The translations under genes were made by a program, and so were the position numbers. Below are positions 35,464 to 43,769 of a DNA stretch of 62,361 nt, one piece after another. Position 1 is the first letter of the stretch. Each line of letters starts with the position of its first letter. The notes below the pieces were generated by a model. That model searched no databases, was not told the origin of the DNA, and was given only the letters and a program-made list of their open reading frames with translations. Source of the DNA: Bradyrhizobium sp. 1 (lineage in GTDB: Bacteria > Pseudomonadota > Alphaproteobacteria > Rhizobiales > Xanthobacteraceae); assembly GCF_023073315.1 (NCBI RefSeq), contig NZ_JADPJH010000011.1:16146-78506 (forward strand), given 5' to 3'.

Positions 35464-36537
35464 TTAATCGACCATATCCGCGACGGCCTTGCCGCACGCC
35501 GTGGTGTCGGCGTTGCCACCGAGGTCCTTGGTGCGAAGCGTACGCTCTGCCAGCGTGCGCTCGATCGCCTCGACGATCGATTTGCCGGCAACCTTCTCGC
35601 CGAGATGCTCGAGCATCATCGCGCCCGACCAGATCGCACCGATCGGGTTCGCGATCCCCTGCCCCGCAATGTCGGGCGCCGAGCCGTGCACCGGCTCGAA
35701 CACCGACGGGAAATTACCCTCGGGGTTGATATTGCCAGACGGCGCGATGCCGATGGTGCCCGTGCAGGCCGGGCCGAGATCGGAGAGGATGTCGCCGAAC
35801 AGGTTGGAGCCGACCACCACGTCGAACCAGTCGGGATGCAGCACGAAGTTCGCGGTGAGGATGTCGATGTGGTACTTGTCCCACTTCACACCCGGGAACT
35901 TCTTGGCCATCGCCTCCACGCGCTCATCCCAATAGGGCATGGTGATGGAGATGCCGTTCGACTTGGTCGCAGAGGTCAAGTGCTTCTTCGGCCGCGACTG
36001 CGCGAGCTCGAAGGCGAATTTCAGGATGCGGTCGACGCCAACCCGCGTCATCACCGTCTGTTGCGTCACGAACTCGCGGTCGGTGTCCGGGAACATGCGG
36101 CCGCCGACGGAGGAATATTCGCCTTCGGTGTTCTCGCGCACCACCCAGAAATCGATGTCGCCGGGCTTGCGGCCCGCAAGCGGTGACGGCACGCCGGGCA
36201 TCAGCCGCACCGGGCGCAGGTTCACATACTGGTCGAACTCGCGGCGGAATTTGATCAGCGAGCCCCACAGCGAGACGTGATCCGGAATTTTTGCCGGCCA
36301 GCCGACCGCGCCAAAGTAGATCGCATCGTGCTTGCCGATCTTTTCCTTCCAGTCATCCGGCATCATCTGGCCGTTCTTCTCGTAATACTCCCAGGACGAG
36401 AAGTCGAAATGATCGAAATGCAGGGACACGCCGTGCTTCTTGGCTGCTGCCTCCAGAACACGCAGGCCCTCGGGCATCACTTCCTTGCCGATGCCGTCGC
36501 CGGGAATGACTGCGATCCGGTATTGTTTCTTGCTCAT
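35464..36537 (-). CDS. Tartrate dehydrogenase/D-malate dehydrogenase-like (isopropylmalate dehydrogenase family)
   Basis: A 357-residue metal- and NAD-dependent decarboxylating beta-hydroxyacid dehydrogenase. It starts IAVIPGDGIGKEVMPEGL. The active-site loop is ENTEGEYSSVGGR near residue 145, the conserved Lys/Asp set around DILTANFVLHPDWFDVVVGS, and the cofactor signature EPVHGSAPDIAGQG near 280. Length and loop match TtuC/DmlA, which act on tartrate and D-malate. The start at 36537 follows a GGGACG-type weak ribosome-binding site; a longer frame extends into the regulatory repeats. It is divergent from the SDR gene. Confidence 0.9.
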   Translation of the reverse strand: MSKKQYRIAVIPGDGIGKEVMPEGLRVLEAAAKKHGVSLHFDHFDFSSWEYYEKNGQMMPDDWKEKIGKHDAIYFGAVGWPAKIPDHVSLWGSLIKFRREFDQYVNLRPVRLMPGVPSPLAGRKPGDIDFWVVRENTEGEYSSVGGRMFPDTDREFVTQQTVMTRVGVDRILKFAFELAQSRPKKHLTSATKSNGISITMPYWDERVEAMAKKFPGVKWDKYHIDILTANFVLHPDWFDVVVGSNLFGDILSDLGPACTGTIGIAPSGNINPEGNFPSVFEPVHGSAPDIAGQGIANPIGAIWSGAMMLEHLGEKVAGKSIVEAIERTLAERTLRTKDLGGNADTTACGKAVADMVD

Positions 36538-36582
36538 GGAGAACGTCCCTTTTTGGTCCGGCAGCCGCCGCCTTTTTTGACC

Positions 36583-36631
36583 GCACTGCAATGGACCAAA
36601 CTCGGCGGCAGTGCAACGCTGCACTGCAATG
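36583..36631. promoter_or_regulatory. Repeated GCACTGCAATG sites with a perfect dyad, candidate operator
   Basis: GCACTGCAATG occurs twice (36583-36593 and 36621-36631), 38 bases apart. The second copy is part of a perfect inverted repeat with arms GCAGTGCA and TGCACTGC around a 4-base loop (36608-36627). They lie in the 158-base promoter region between the tartrate dehydrogenase-like gene and the divergent SDR gene, as expected for sites of one shared regulator. The regulator is not identified. Confidence 0.65.
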
Positions 36632-36695
36632 TTGACCATGGCGCGGCCGAGCGCCTACTGATTTCATCCTGTTTCCCACCGAGCGAGTACCCCTC

Positions 36696-37472
36696 ATGGA
36701 TCTGCATCTGCGTGGCAAGCGCGTCCTGATCACGGGCGCGTCCAAGGGCATTGGCGCAGCCGCCGCCGAGGCGTTTGCCGAAGAAGGCGCGCACCTCCTG
36801 CTCGCGGCCCGCAACGGCGAGCAGCTCAAGGCGCTGGCGGACCGGTTGCGCTCTGCGCACCAGATCGATGCCGCGACGAGCATCGTGGATTTGCGCAAGG
36901 CTGACGACATCGCGCGGCTCGCCAAGGAAGCCGCAGATATCGACGTGCTCGTCAACAATGCCGGCGACATCCCCGGCGGCTCGATCGACAAGATCGACGA
37001 GGCGACATGGCGGCACGCCTGGGAATTGAAAGTGTTCGGCTACATCAACCTGACGCGGCAGATCTACGCGCAAATGAAGGCGAAGGGCGGCGGCGTCATC
37101 GTCAATGACATCGGCGCTGCCGGCGAAAAGTTCGACGCCAACTATATCTGCGGTAGCACCGGCAATGCCGCGCTGATGGCCTTCACCCGCGCGCTCGGCG
37201 GCAAGAGCCTCGCCGACAACATCCGCGTCGTCGGCATCAATCCCGGCCCTGTCGGCACTGACCGGCACGTCACGCTGCTCAAGACGCGCGCAAAGCACCA
37301 GTTCGGCGACGAGAGCCGCTACAAGGAATTCCAGAAGGGCCTGCCGCTCGGCCGCCCCGCGCATGCGCGCGAGATCGGCGATCTCATGGCGTTCCTGGCG
37401 TCCGATCGCGCCGGCTATACGTCGGGTGTGATCTATACGGTGGATGGCGGCATCAGCGCCGGTTGGGGTTAA
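36696..37472 (+). CDS. SDR family protein with altered active site
   Basis: A 258-residue short-chain dehydrogenase-fold protein. The cofactor motif TGASKGIG (13-20), NNAG (87-90) and a C-terminal VDGGIS motif are intact, so NAD(P) binding is likely. The catalytic region is not: Tyr150 is followed by ICGS, so the Lys of YxxxK is Ser154, and the usual Ser about 13 residues earlier is replaced within VNDIGAAG. It may bind cofactor but catalyse poorly, or use another mechanism. ATG 36696 is supported by GAGCGAG upstream. It shares a repeat-rich promoter with the tartrate dehydrogenase-like gene. Confidence 0.85.
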   Translation: MDLHLRGKRVLITGASKGIGAAAAEAFAEEGAHLLLAARNGEQLKALADRLRSAHQIDAATSIVDLRKADDIARLAKEAADIDVLVNNAGDIPGGSIDKIDEATWRHAWELKVFGYINLTRQIYAQMKAKGGGVIVNDIGAAGEKFDANYICGSTGNAALMAFTRALGGKSLADNIRVVGINPGPVGTDRHVTLLKTRAKHQFGDESRYKEFQKGLPLGRPAHAREIGDLMAFLASDRAGYTSGVIYTVDGGISAGWG

Positions 37473-37481
37473 CTCTATCCG

Positions 37482-37562
37482 CGTCATTGCGAGCGCAGCG
37501 AAGCAATCCAGGAATGCATCCGATGTGGCAGTCTGGATTGCTTCGCTACGCTCGCAATGACG
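37482..37562. repeat. Palindromic intergenic repeat, family A
   Basis: A complete copy (CGTCATTGCGAGCGCAGCG ... GCTCGCAATGACG) between the SDR and amidase genes, which run in the same direction. Confidence 0.9.
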
Positions 37563-37588
37563 ACAATCTAAACTCAGGAGTAAATTAG

Positions 37589-39007
37589 TTGTCTCAAGAC
37601 CTGATCCGCGAAACCGCCTGCACCGTCGTCGACAAGCTGCGGTCCGGCGATGTCTCGCCGCTCGAACTGCTGGATGTGGTCGAGAAGCGCATCAGTGAAG
37701 TCGACGGCAAGGTCAACGCGCTGCCGACGCTGTGCTTCGATCGCGCGCGCGACAGCGCGAAAACGCTGATGCGGAAACCGGCCGGCGCGCGCGGCCTGCT
37801 CGCGGGCCTGCCGCTGCCGATCAAGGATCTCACCGACGTTGCCGGCGTCCTGAACACGCAGGGCTCGCCGATCTTCAAGGACAACATCCCCGCAAAATCC
37901 GACCTCATGGTCGAGAACCTCGAGGCCAACGGCGCATTGGTCTACGCCAAATCCAACACGCCGGAGTTCGGCGCAGGCGCCAACACCTTCAACGAGGTGT
38001 TCGGCGCCACGCTCAATCCCTGGGATACGACCAAGTCCGCGGCCGGCTCCTCCGGCGGCGCGGCGGTGGCGCTGGCCACCGGCATGGCCTGGCTCGCTCA
38101 GGGGTCCGACATGGGCGGCTCCTTGCGCAGCCCCGCGGCGTTCTGCGGCGTCGTCGGCATGCGCCCGAGCATCGGCCGCGTCGCGCACACACCCAAATCA
38201 GGCATCGATCGCAACCTCGGCGTGGTCGGCCCGATGGCGCGCAACGTCGAGGACCTCGCGCTGCTGCTCGACGCCATGAGCGGCGACTATGCCGATGATC
38301 CACTGTCGCTGCCGGCGCCTCTGACCTCGTTCCTGTCGGCGGCACAGTCGGGCAGGAAGCCGAAGCGCATCGCCTATTCGCCCGATCTCGGCATCACGCC
38401 TGTCGATCCCGAGGTCAAGGCAATCACCCTCAAGGCGGCAGAGCGCTTTGCGGAAGCCGGCGTCATCGTCGAGGAAGCGCATCCGGACTGGCGCGAGGCG
38501 CATGAGTGCTTCCATGTGCTGCGTGCGTTCGATTTCGCGATCACCAAGGCCAACCTGCTGCGCACCAAGCGCGACCTGCTCAAGCCCGAGGTGATCTGGA
38601 ACATCGAGGAAGGGCTCAAGCTCACGGTAGAGCAGCTCGCGCGCGCCGAGGCGCAGCGCGTCGGCATGACCGCGCGCGCCATCGAGTTCTTCAAGACCTA
38701 CGACCTGCTGCTGACGCCGACCACGATCGTACCGCCCTTCCCGATCGGCGACCGCTATGTCGCGGAATGCGCAGGCAAGAAGTTCGAGAACTATGTCGAA
38801 TGGCTCGGCATCGTCTACGCCATCACGCTCGCCTGCTGCCCGTCGCTGTCGCTGCCCTGTGGCTTCACGGCATCAGGCCTGCCGGTCGGTGTGCAGGTCG
38901 TTGGCGCTCCGCGCGCCGATGCGCAGGTGATCGCTGGCGCAAAGGTGCTGGAGGATATTCTGGGCTTGCGCGGCACCACGCCGATCGATCCGCGAGTGAA
39001 GAAGTAG
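37589..39007 (+). CDS. Amidase (amidase signature family)
   Basis: A 472-residue amidase with an intact Ser-cisSer-Lys triad: Lys79 in PIKDLTD, Ser154 in AAGSSGGAAVAL and nucleophile Ser178 in GSDMGGSLRSPAAFCG. It hydrolyses an amide to acid plus ammonia in the cytoplasm; the substrate is unknown (aryl or aliphatic amide). The start is a TTG at 37589, backed by AGGAG 8 bases upstream; I see no ATG that preserves the N-terminal helix. It is last in the plus-strand series and convergent with the Aap permeases. Confidence 0.92.
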   Translation: MSQDLIRETACTVVDKLRSGDVSPLELLDVVEKRISEVDGKVNALPTLCFDRARDSAKTLMRKPAGARGLLAGLPLPIKDLTDVAGVLNTQGSPIFKDNIPAKSDLMVENLEANGALVYAKSNTPEFGAGANTFNEVFGATLNPWDTTKSAAGSSGGAAVALATGMAWLAQGSDMGGSLRSPAAFCGVVGMRPSIGRVAHTPKSGIDRNLGVVGPMARNVEDLALLLDAMSGDYADDPLSLPAPLTSFLSAAQSGRKPKRIAYSPDLGITPVDPEVKAITLKAAERFAEAGVIVEEAHPDWREAHECFHVLRAFDFAITKANLLRTKRDLLKPEVIWNIEEGLKLTVEQLARAEAQRVGMTARAIEFFKTYDLLLTPTTIVPPFPIGDRYVAECAGKKFENYVEWLGIVYAITLACCPSLSLPCGFTASGLPVGVQVVGAPRADAQVIAGAKVLEDILGLRGTTPIDPRVKK

Positions 39008-39012
39008 CCTCA

Positions 39013-39156
39013 CTCTCGTGCCCCGGACGCGGCGCAGCGCCTCTTCGGCGGTGCGCTGCAGAGCCGGGGCCCACCTCTCCGCAACTTCCCGTGCATCCCT
39101 GGGTCCCGGCTCGGCGGCGCAGCGCTCGCGCGCTGCCCCTTGTCCGGGACACGAGA
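39013..39156. repeat. Long structured intergenic repeat, family E
   Basis: Another copy of the roughly 140-base element, starting CTCTCGTGCCCCGGACGC and ending TGTCCGGGACACGAGA. It sits between the convergent amidase and aapM-like genes. Confidence 0.88.
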
Positions 39157-39158
39157 CA

Positions 39159-40256
39159 TCACCTCGCGCTCGTCGCCTCCAGGCTACGGCTGTAACGCGA
39201 CATCGCGAAGCAGAAGACAAAATAGATCGCGGCAACGAAGATGTAGACCTCGACCGAAAACTGCTGCCAGGCCGGATCGATGATCGCGGTCTTGGCCGTC
39301 GTCAGCAGGTCGAAGATGCCGATGATCAGGACGAGGCTGGTGTCCTTGAAGAAGGCGATGAAGGTGTTGACCAGCGGCGGGATGACGTGGCGGATCGCCT
39401 GCGGCAGGACGATCAGCCGGTGCTTGCGCCAGTAGGACAGCCCCAGTGCATCCGCCGCTTCATACTGCCCGCTCGGCACGGCCTGGAGGCCGCCGCGGAT
39501 GATTTCGGCCAGATAAGCGCCCGCGAACAGGATGATCGCTATCTGCGCGCGCAGCAGCTTGTCGATATTGAATCCACTGGGCATGAACAACGGAAACATC
39601 ACGCTCGCCATGAACAAGAGGCTCACCAGCGGCACGCCGCGGATCAGCTCGACATAGAGCACGCTCAGCGAGCGGACCGCCGGCAATTTCGAACGCCGGC
39701 CGAGTGCGACGAGGATGCCGAGCGGGAAGCCGCATGCCAATCCGAACGTTGCCAGGATCAGCGTCACCGGCAAGCCGCCCCAGCGATCCTGCGAGACAAA
39801 ACCAAGCCCGAACACGCCGCCCCACATCAGCGCGCTGATCAGCGCCAGCGTACCGATCCAGAGATAGACCAGTTCGCGCCGCCAGAAGGCACGGCGGCTC
39901 GAGAGATAGAACAGTGCGATGAACAGCATGACCGACAGTGCCGGCCGCCACTGCTCGTCGAAGGGATAGGTGCCGAACAGGATGAAACGATATTTTTCCG
40001 GGATGATCGCCCAGCACGCGCCGACGCCACGCACGGCGCGGCAAGCGCTGGAATCATTTGCCGGCGTCAGCCAGACTGCGTTGGCGATGCCCCACTGAGC
40101 GAAGCTGAAGATGCCCTTGGCCAGGATCGCCAGCAGCACGACCGAGAGAATGCTGTTGGGGATCGACGAGAACAGATTGGTTCGGAGCCAGCGCAGCACC
40201 GGGTTGCCGATCTGCGGACGGCGGGCAGCGCGTGGTATGTCCGTGATCGCCGTCAT
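39159..40256 (-). CDS. Polar amino-acid ABC transporter permease (AapM-like)
   Basis: A 365-residue inner-membrane permease. Its eight or so hydrophobic segments and the coupling loop EAADALGLSYWRKHRLIVLPQA (about 273-294) are typical of the His/Glu/Gln/Arg/opine subfamily. Length and the extended N-terminal part match AapM of rhizobia, which with AapQ forms the general L-amino-acid pore. It lies 2 bases after the aapQ-like gene. The aapP ATPase that follows aapM in rhizobia is absent here; the end of the gene is followed directly by a repeat. Confidence 0.9.
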   Translation of the reverse strand: MTAITDIPRAARRPQIGNPVLRWLRTNLFSSIPNSILSVVLLAILAKGIFSFAQWGIANAVWLTPANDSSACRAVRGVGACWAIIPEKYRFILFGTYPFDEQWRPALSVMLFIALFYLSSRRAFWRRELVYLWIGTLALISALMWGGVFGLGFVSQDRWGGLPVTLILATFGLACGFPLGILVALGRRSKLPAVRSLSVLYVELIRGVPLVSLLFMASVMFPLFMPSGFNIDKLLRAQIAIILFAGAYLAEIIRGGLQAVPSGQYEAADALGLSYWRKHRLIVLPQAIRHVIPPLVNTFIAFFKDTSLVLIIGIFDLLTTAKTAIIDPAWQQFSVEVYIFVAAIYFVFCFAMSRYSRSLEATSAR

Positions 40257-40258
40257 GC

Positions 40259-41443
40259 TCAGCGCTCCACCAGCGCGATGCGCGAGTTATACCAGTTCAT
40301 GAAGAAGCTGATGCCGAGGCTGATGGTTAAAAACACCGCCATGATCAGCGCGATTGCCTCGATCGCCTGCCCGGTCTGGTTCAGCGTGGTGTTGGCAATC
40401 GAGACCACGTCCTGGTAGCCGATCGCGACCGCGAGCGAGGAGTTCTTGGTCAGATTGAGATACTGGCTCGTCATCGGCGGCACGATCACGCGTAGCGCCT
40501 GCGGCAGGATGATCTGCCGCAGCATGAAGCTGCGGCGCAGGCCGAGCGCGTTGGCGGCGTCCCACTGGCCGCGCGGCACCGACTGGATGCCACTGCGCAC
40601 GATCTCGGCGATGAAGGCCGAAGTGTAGGTGACAAGCGCGATCAGCAACGCAAAATATTCCGGCGCAAGCGTGAGACCACCGACGAAATTGAAGCCGCGC
40701 AGAGCCGGCCATTCGATGGTCCAGGACACACCCAGCGCCACGGACACCGCCGCCGGCAGCGCGAGGACGAGGCCTACCGCAAAGGGCCAGGCCGGCCGCG
40801 GCTTGCCGTCGCGCATCTGCTGCACGATCAACCATCGCCGGATCAGATAGAACGCCGCACAGCCCAGAACGGCCGTGCCGAGCACCCAAAGCTGCGTCGG
40901 CCCGAGCGGAATCGCCGGCAGGATCAGACCGCGATTGGAAAGGAAGACTCCATCGACCGGCCTGAACGCCGCGCGCGCGGCCGGCAGCGCCTGCATCAGC
41001 ACGTACCAGAACAGCAGTTGAAGCAGCAGCGGGATGTCGCGGAGCGCTTCGACATAGACGGCAGCAAGCCGCGACAGCAACCAGTTCGCCGACAGCCGCG
41101 AGATGCCGATCAGCGTCCCCAAAATGGTCGCGAGCACGATGCCGATCACGGCGACGCGCAAGGTGTTGGCGACGCCGACAATGAAGGCCCAGAGGTAGCT
41201 GTCTCTCGGATTGTAGGCGAGCAGGCTGTCTGAAATGGGCATGCCCGCTTCGCGGCCAAGGAAGGCGAAGCCTGTCGTGATGCGGCGGGCCGAGAGATTG
41301 GTGACGGTGTTGGACCAGAGGAAGGCGACGACCCCGAGGACGACCCCGACGACAAGGACCTGCCAGAACAGGCCCGTCAATTCGTTGCGCCCGAGCGCAA
41401 AGAAGCGGCGGCGCGGCGGCGGTCTGGGGTGATCGGCGGTCAC
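40259..41443 (-). CDS. Polar amino-acid ABC transporter permease (AapQ-like)
   Basis: A 394-residue permease. TM1 is at about 25-45, and two conserved regions are ALRDIPLLLQLLFWY (near 140) and the coupling loop DAANALGLRRSFMLRQIILPQALR near 320. It matches AapQ, partner of AapM. The chosen start is a GTG at 41443; no ATG fits because codons further upstream run through the operator region and lack conservation. It is divergent from the RpiR regulator across an 88-base spacer containing inverted repeats. Confidence 0.88.
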   Translation of the reverse strand: MTADHPRPPPRRRFFALGRNELTGLFWQVLVVGVVLGVVAFLWSNTVTNLSARRITTGFAFLGREAGMPISDSLLAYNPRDSYLWAFIVGVANTLRVAVIGIVLATILGTLIGISRLSANWLLSRLAAVYVEALRDIPLLLQLLFWYVLMQALPAARAAFRPVDGVFLSNRGLILPAIPLGPTQLWVLGTAVLGCAAFYLIRRWLIVQQMRDGKPRPAWPFAVGLVLALPAAVSVALGVSWTIEWPALRGFNFVGGLTLAPEYFALLIALVTYTSAFIAEIVRSGIQSVPRGQWDAANALGLRRSFMLRQIILPQALRVIVPPMTSQYLNLTKNSSLAVAIGYQDVVSIANTTLNQTGQAIEAIALIMAVFLTISLGISFFMNWYNSRIALVER

Positions 41444-41494
41444 GGCACAAAAATCCTTGTTGAAATGCAGCGATTTCCGGCGACGCACGTCAAG

Positions 41495-41523
41495 TGTTGC
41501 ACCAAACACTAATTCGTGCAACA
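41495..41523. promoter_or_regulatory. Inverted repeat, candidate RpiR operator
   Basis: Arms TGTTGCAC and GTGCAACA are 13 bases apart, in the promoter region between the divergent AapQ-like permease and the RpiR regulator; the right arm is 9 bases from the regulator ATG at 41532. A second small dyad GAAAT/ATTTC lies at about 41463-41477. Binding would affect both directions. Confidence 0.7.
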
Positions 41524-41531
41524 AATGTTTC

Positions 41532-42404
41532 ATGGCCGAGCCCGCGAAATCCTCGCCCCTGAGCGAACTGCGCATTGCATTGCCATCGCTGCCGATGCGC
41601 TTGCAGGAGGTCGGACGCTTCGTCGCCGCCAATGACTATGACGCCACCACCCGTTCGATGCGCGATCTCGCCGCCGAAGCCGGCGCCGATCCCGCTGCGT
41701 TCACGCGGCTTGCCAAGGCGATCGGCTATTCCGGCTGGGATGCGCTGCGTGCGGCGCTGACGGAATCGCGACGGCCATCGCAGATCTCGCCCTTCTCCGG
41801 CCGCGCCAAGAGCCGCCGCCACGGCCCGAACGCGGATGTCGCGCTCGTCAGCGACAAGCTCGAGGCCGAGGCTATGGGCCTTCCGCGCATCGCGGCGCCC
41901 CCGATCGTGGAAGCCGCCCGCGCGCTCCACGACGCAAAGCGGATCTGGATCACCGGCTATCGCAGCTGCCGCAGCGTTGCCGAGCTGCTGAACTACGAGC
42001 TGCGGCTGTTCCGCCCCGAGCAGGTGCAACTCGTCGGCACATCCGGCCCTGATGATCTCGACCTCGGCGCCTTCAGGCCCGGCGAAGCCGTCATTGTCAT
42101 CGGCTTCCTGCCCTACACACACGCGAGCGTCCGCGTCGCGCAAGCCGCGCATCGCGCCGGCGCAACGCTGATCGCGATCGCGGACAGCCTCTCGGCGCCG
42201 ATGGCCGAGGGCGCCGACCATGTGCTGCTGTTCGAAGCAGCCTCCTCTCCCGGTTTCTTCCCAAGCCTCACGGGCGCGATCGCGATCGCCCAGTCGCTTG
42301 CTGCGGTGACATTTTCGCTCGGCGGCCCGGCCGCGAAGAAGCGTCTGGAGCATACCGAGGCGCGGCTCACTGCTGCCTCTACCTACGTCTCAGAGAAAGG
42401 TTGA
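41532..42404 (+). CDS. MurR/RpiR family transcriptional regulator
   Basis: A 290-residue regulator with an N-terminal RpiR helix-turn-helix (TRSMRDLAAEAGADPAAFTRLAKA, two overlapping halves near 45-68). A SIS sugar-phosphate-binding domain follows from about 135 (IWITGYRSCRSVAELLNYELR). The ATG at 41532 is chosen because the in-frame ATG at 41457 precedes the operator. It lies between the divergent permeases and the co-directional aminotransferase (3-base gap), so it likely controls both units. SIS domains usually bind phosphosugars; here the effector may be an amino-acid catabolite. Confidence 0.92.
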   Translation: MAEPAKSSPLSELRIALPSLPMRLQEVGRFVAANDYDATTRSMRDLAAEAGADPAAFTRLAKAIGYSGWDALRAALTESRRPSQISPFSGRAKSRRHGPNADVALVSDKLEAEAMGLPRIAAPPIVEAARALHDAKRIWITGYRSCRSVAELLNYELRLFRPEQVQLVGTSGPDDLDLGAFRPGEAVIVIGFLPYTHASVRVAQAAHRAGATLIAIADSLSAPMAEGADHVLLFEAASSPGFFPSLTGAIAIAQSLAAVTFSLGGPAAKKRLEHTEARLTAASTYVSEKG

Positions 42405-42407
42405 CCC

Positions 42408-43757
42408 ATGGCCGCTCGCACCAGCCGCGTGCTGCATCGTTCGCTGCGCGAAACGCCGCCCAAGGCGATCGGCGGCGAGGGCGTCTATCTCTTCGCCGAG
42501 GACGGACGCCGCGTGATCGACGCCTCCGGTGGCGCGGCCGTCTCCTGCCTCGGCCATCAGCATCCCCGCGTAATCGCGGCGATGGCGAAGCAGGCCTCGA
42601 CGCTGGCTTATGCGCATACCGCCTTCTTCTCGTCCGAGCCGGCCGAGGCGCTGGCCGAGAGGCTGGTCGGGCACGAGCCTGGCGGTCTCGCCTACGCCTA
42701 TTTCGTCAGCGGCGGATCGGAGGCGATCGAAGCCAGCATCAAGCTCGCGCGGCAATATTTCATCGAGCGCGGCGAACCACAGCGGCAGCATTTCATCGCA
42801 CGGCGGCAGAGCTATCACGGCAACACGCTCGGCGCGCTCGCTGCCGGCGGCAATGCCTGGCGCCGCGCGCCCTATGCACCACTGCTTTCCGCCGCGTTCA
42901 GCCATCTCACGCCGGCCTTCGCCTATCATGAGAAGCACGACGGTGAATCCGATGCGCAGTTCCTAACGCGGCTCGCAGCCGAGCTCGAAGCCGAGTTCCA
43001 GCGGCTTGGTCCCGACACCGTCGCGGCGTTCCTCGCCGAGCCCGTCGTCGGCGCCACCGCCGGCGCGGTTACGGCGCCTGACGGTTACTTCAAGGCGATG
43101 CGCGAGATCTGCGACAGGCACGGCGCGCTGCTCATCCTCGACGAGGTCATGTGCGGCATGGGCCGTACCGGCACCACGCACGCCTGGGAGCAGGAGGGTG
43201 TCGCGCCCGACATCCAGGCGATCGCAAAGGGTCTCGGCGGCGGCTACCAGCCGATTGGCGCGATGCTCGCGAGCGGCAAGATTATCGACACCATCCGCTC
43301 AGGCTCCGGCGCGTTCCAGCACGGCCATACTTATCTCGCGCACCCCCTCGCCTGCGCGGCTGCGCTCGCGGTGCAGGACGTAATCCGCGAGGACCAGTTG
43401 CTCGATCGCGTCAAGGAGCGCGGCAAGCAGCTCGAGCAGCGGCTGACCGAGCGCTTCGGCAATCACCGCCATATCGGCGATATCAGAGGACGCGGGCTGT
43501 TCTGGGCGATCGAGCTCGTCGCGGACCGCGCTAGCCGCACCTCGTTCGATCCGGCGCTCAAGCTGAACCAGAAGATCAAGGCGGAGGCGTTCGCCAACGG
43601 GCTTGGCTGCTATCCCGGCGGCGGCACCGCGGACGGCGTCCGCGGCGACCACGTGTTGCTGGCGCCGCCCTATATCGCTTCGGCGGACGAGATCGACCTG
43701 ATCGTCGACAAGCTCGGCACCGCCGTCGACGATGTGTTGCGTAGTGTCAATCACTGA
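42408..43757 (+). CDS. Class III PLP-dependent aminotransferase
   Basis: A 449-residue omega-type aminotransferase. The glycine-rich SGGSEAIEASIKLARQY is near residue 103, the PLP-binding Asp in LILDEVMCGMGRTG near 245, and the Schiff-base Lys in AIAKGLGGGYQPIGAML near 272. It transfers an amino group from a basic or beta/gamma-amino compound to a 2-oxoacid. ATG at 42408 follows the regulator stop by 3 bases. Class III enzymes do not distinguish substrates by motif; the adjacent amino-acid binding protein suggests an imported amino acid. Confidence 0.92.
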   Translation: MAARTSRVLHRSLRETPPKAIGGEGVYLFAEDGRRVIDASGGAAVSCLGHQHPRVIAAMAKQASTLAYAHTAFFSSEPAEALAERLVGHEPGGLAYAYFVSGGSEAIEASIKLARQYFIERGEPQRQHFIARRQSYHGNTLGALAAGGNAWRRAPYAPLLSAAFSHLTPAFAYHEKHDGESDAQFLTRLAAELEAEFQRLGPDTVAAFLAEPVVGATAGAVTAPDGYFKAMREICDRHGALLILDEVMCGMGRTGTTHAWEQEGVAPDIQAIAKGLGGGYQPIGAMLASGKIIDTIRSGSGAFQHGHTYLAHPLACAAALAVQDVIREDQLLDRVKERGKQLEQRLTERFGNHRHIGDIRGRGLFWAIELVADRASRTSFDPALKLNQKIKAEAFANGLGCYPGGGTADGVRGDHVLLAPPYIASADEIDLIVDKLGTAVDDVLRSVNH

Positions 43758-43769
43758 GGGGAGAGTAGC

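Noticed and set aside
35464..36639. Longer start for the tartrate dehydrogenase-like gene
   Set aside because: The extra N-terminal residues are encoded by the operator repeats and precede the normal IAVIPGDGIG start.
40259..41632. Longer start for the AapQ-like permease
   Set aside because: The extension runs through the dyad and into the RpiR gene on the other strand; a GTG at 41443 gives the family-typical N-terminus.
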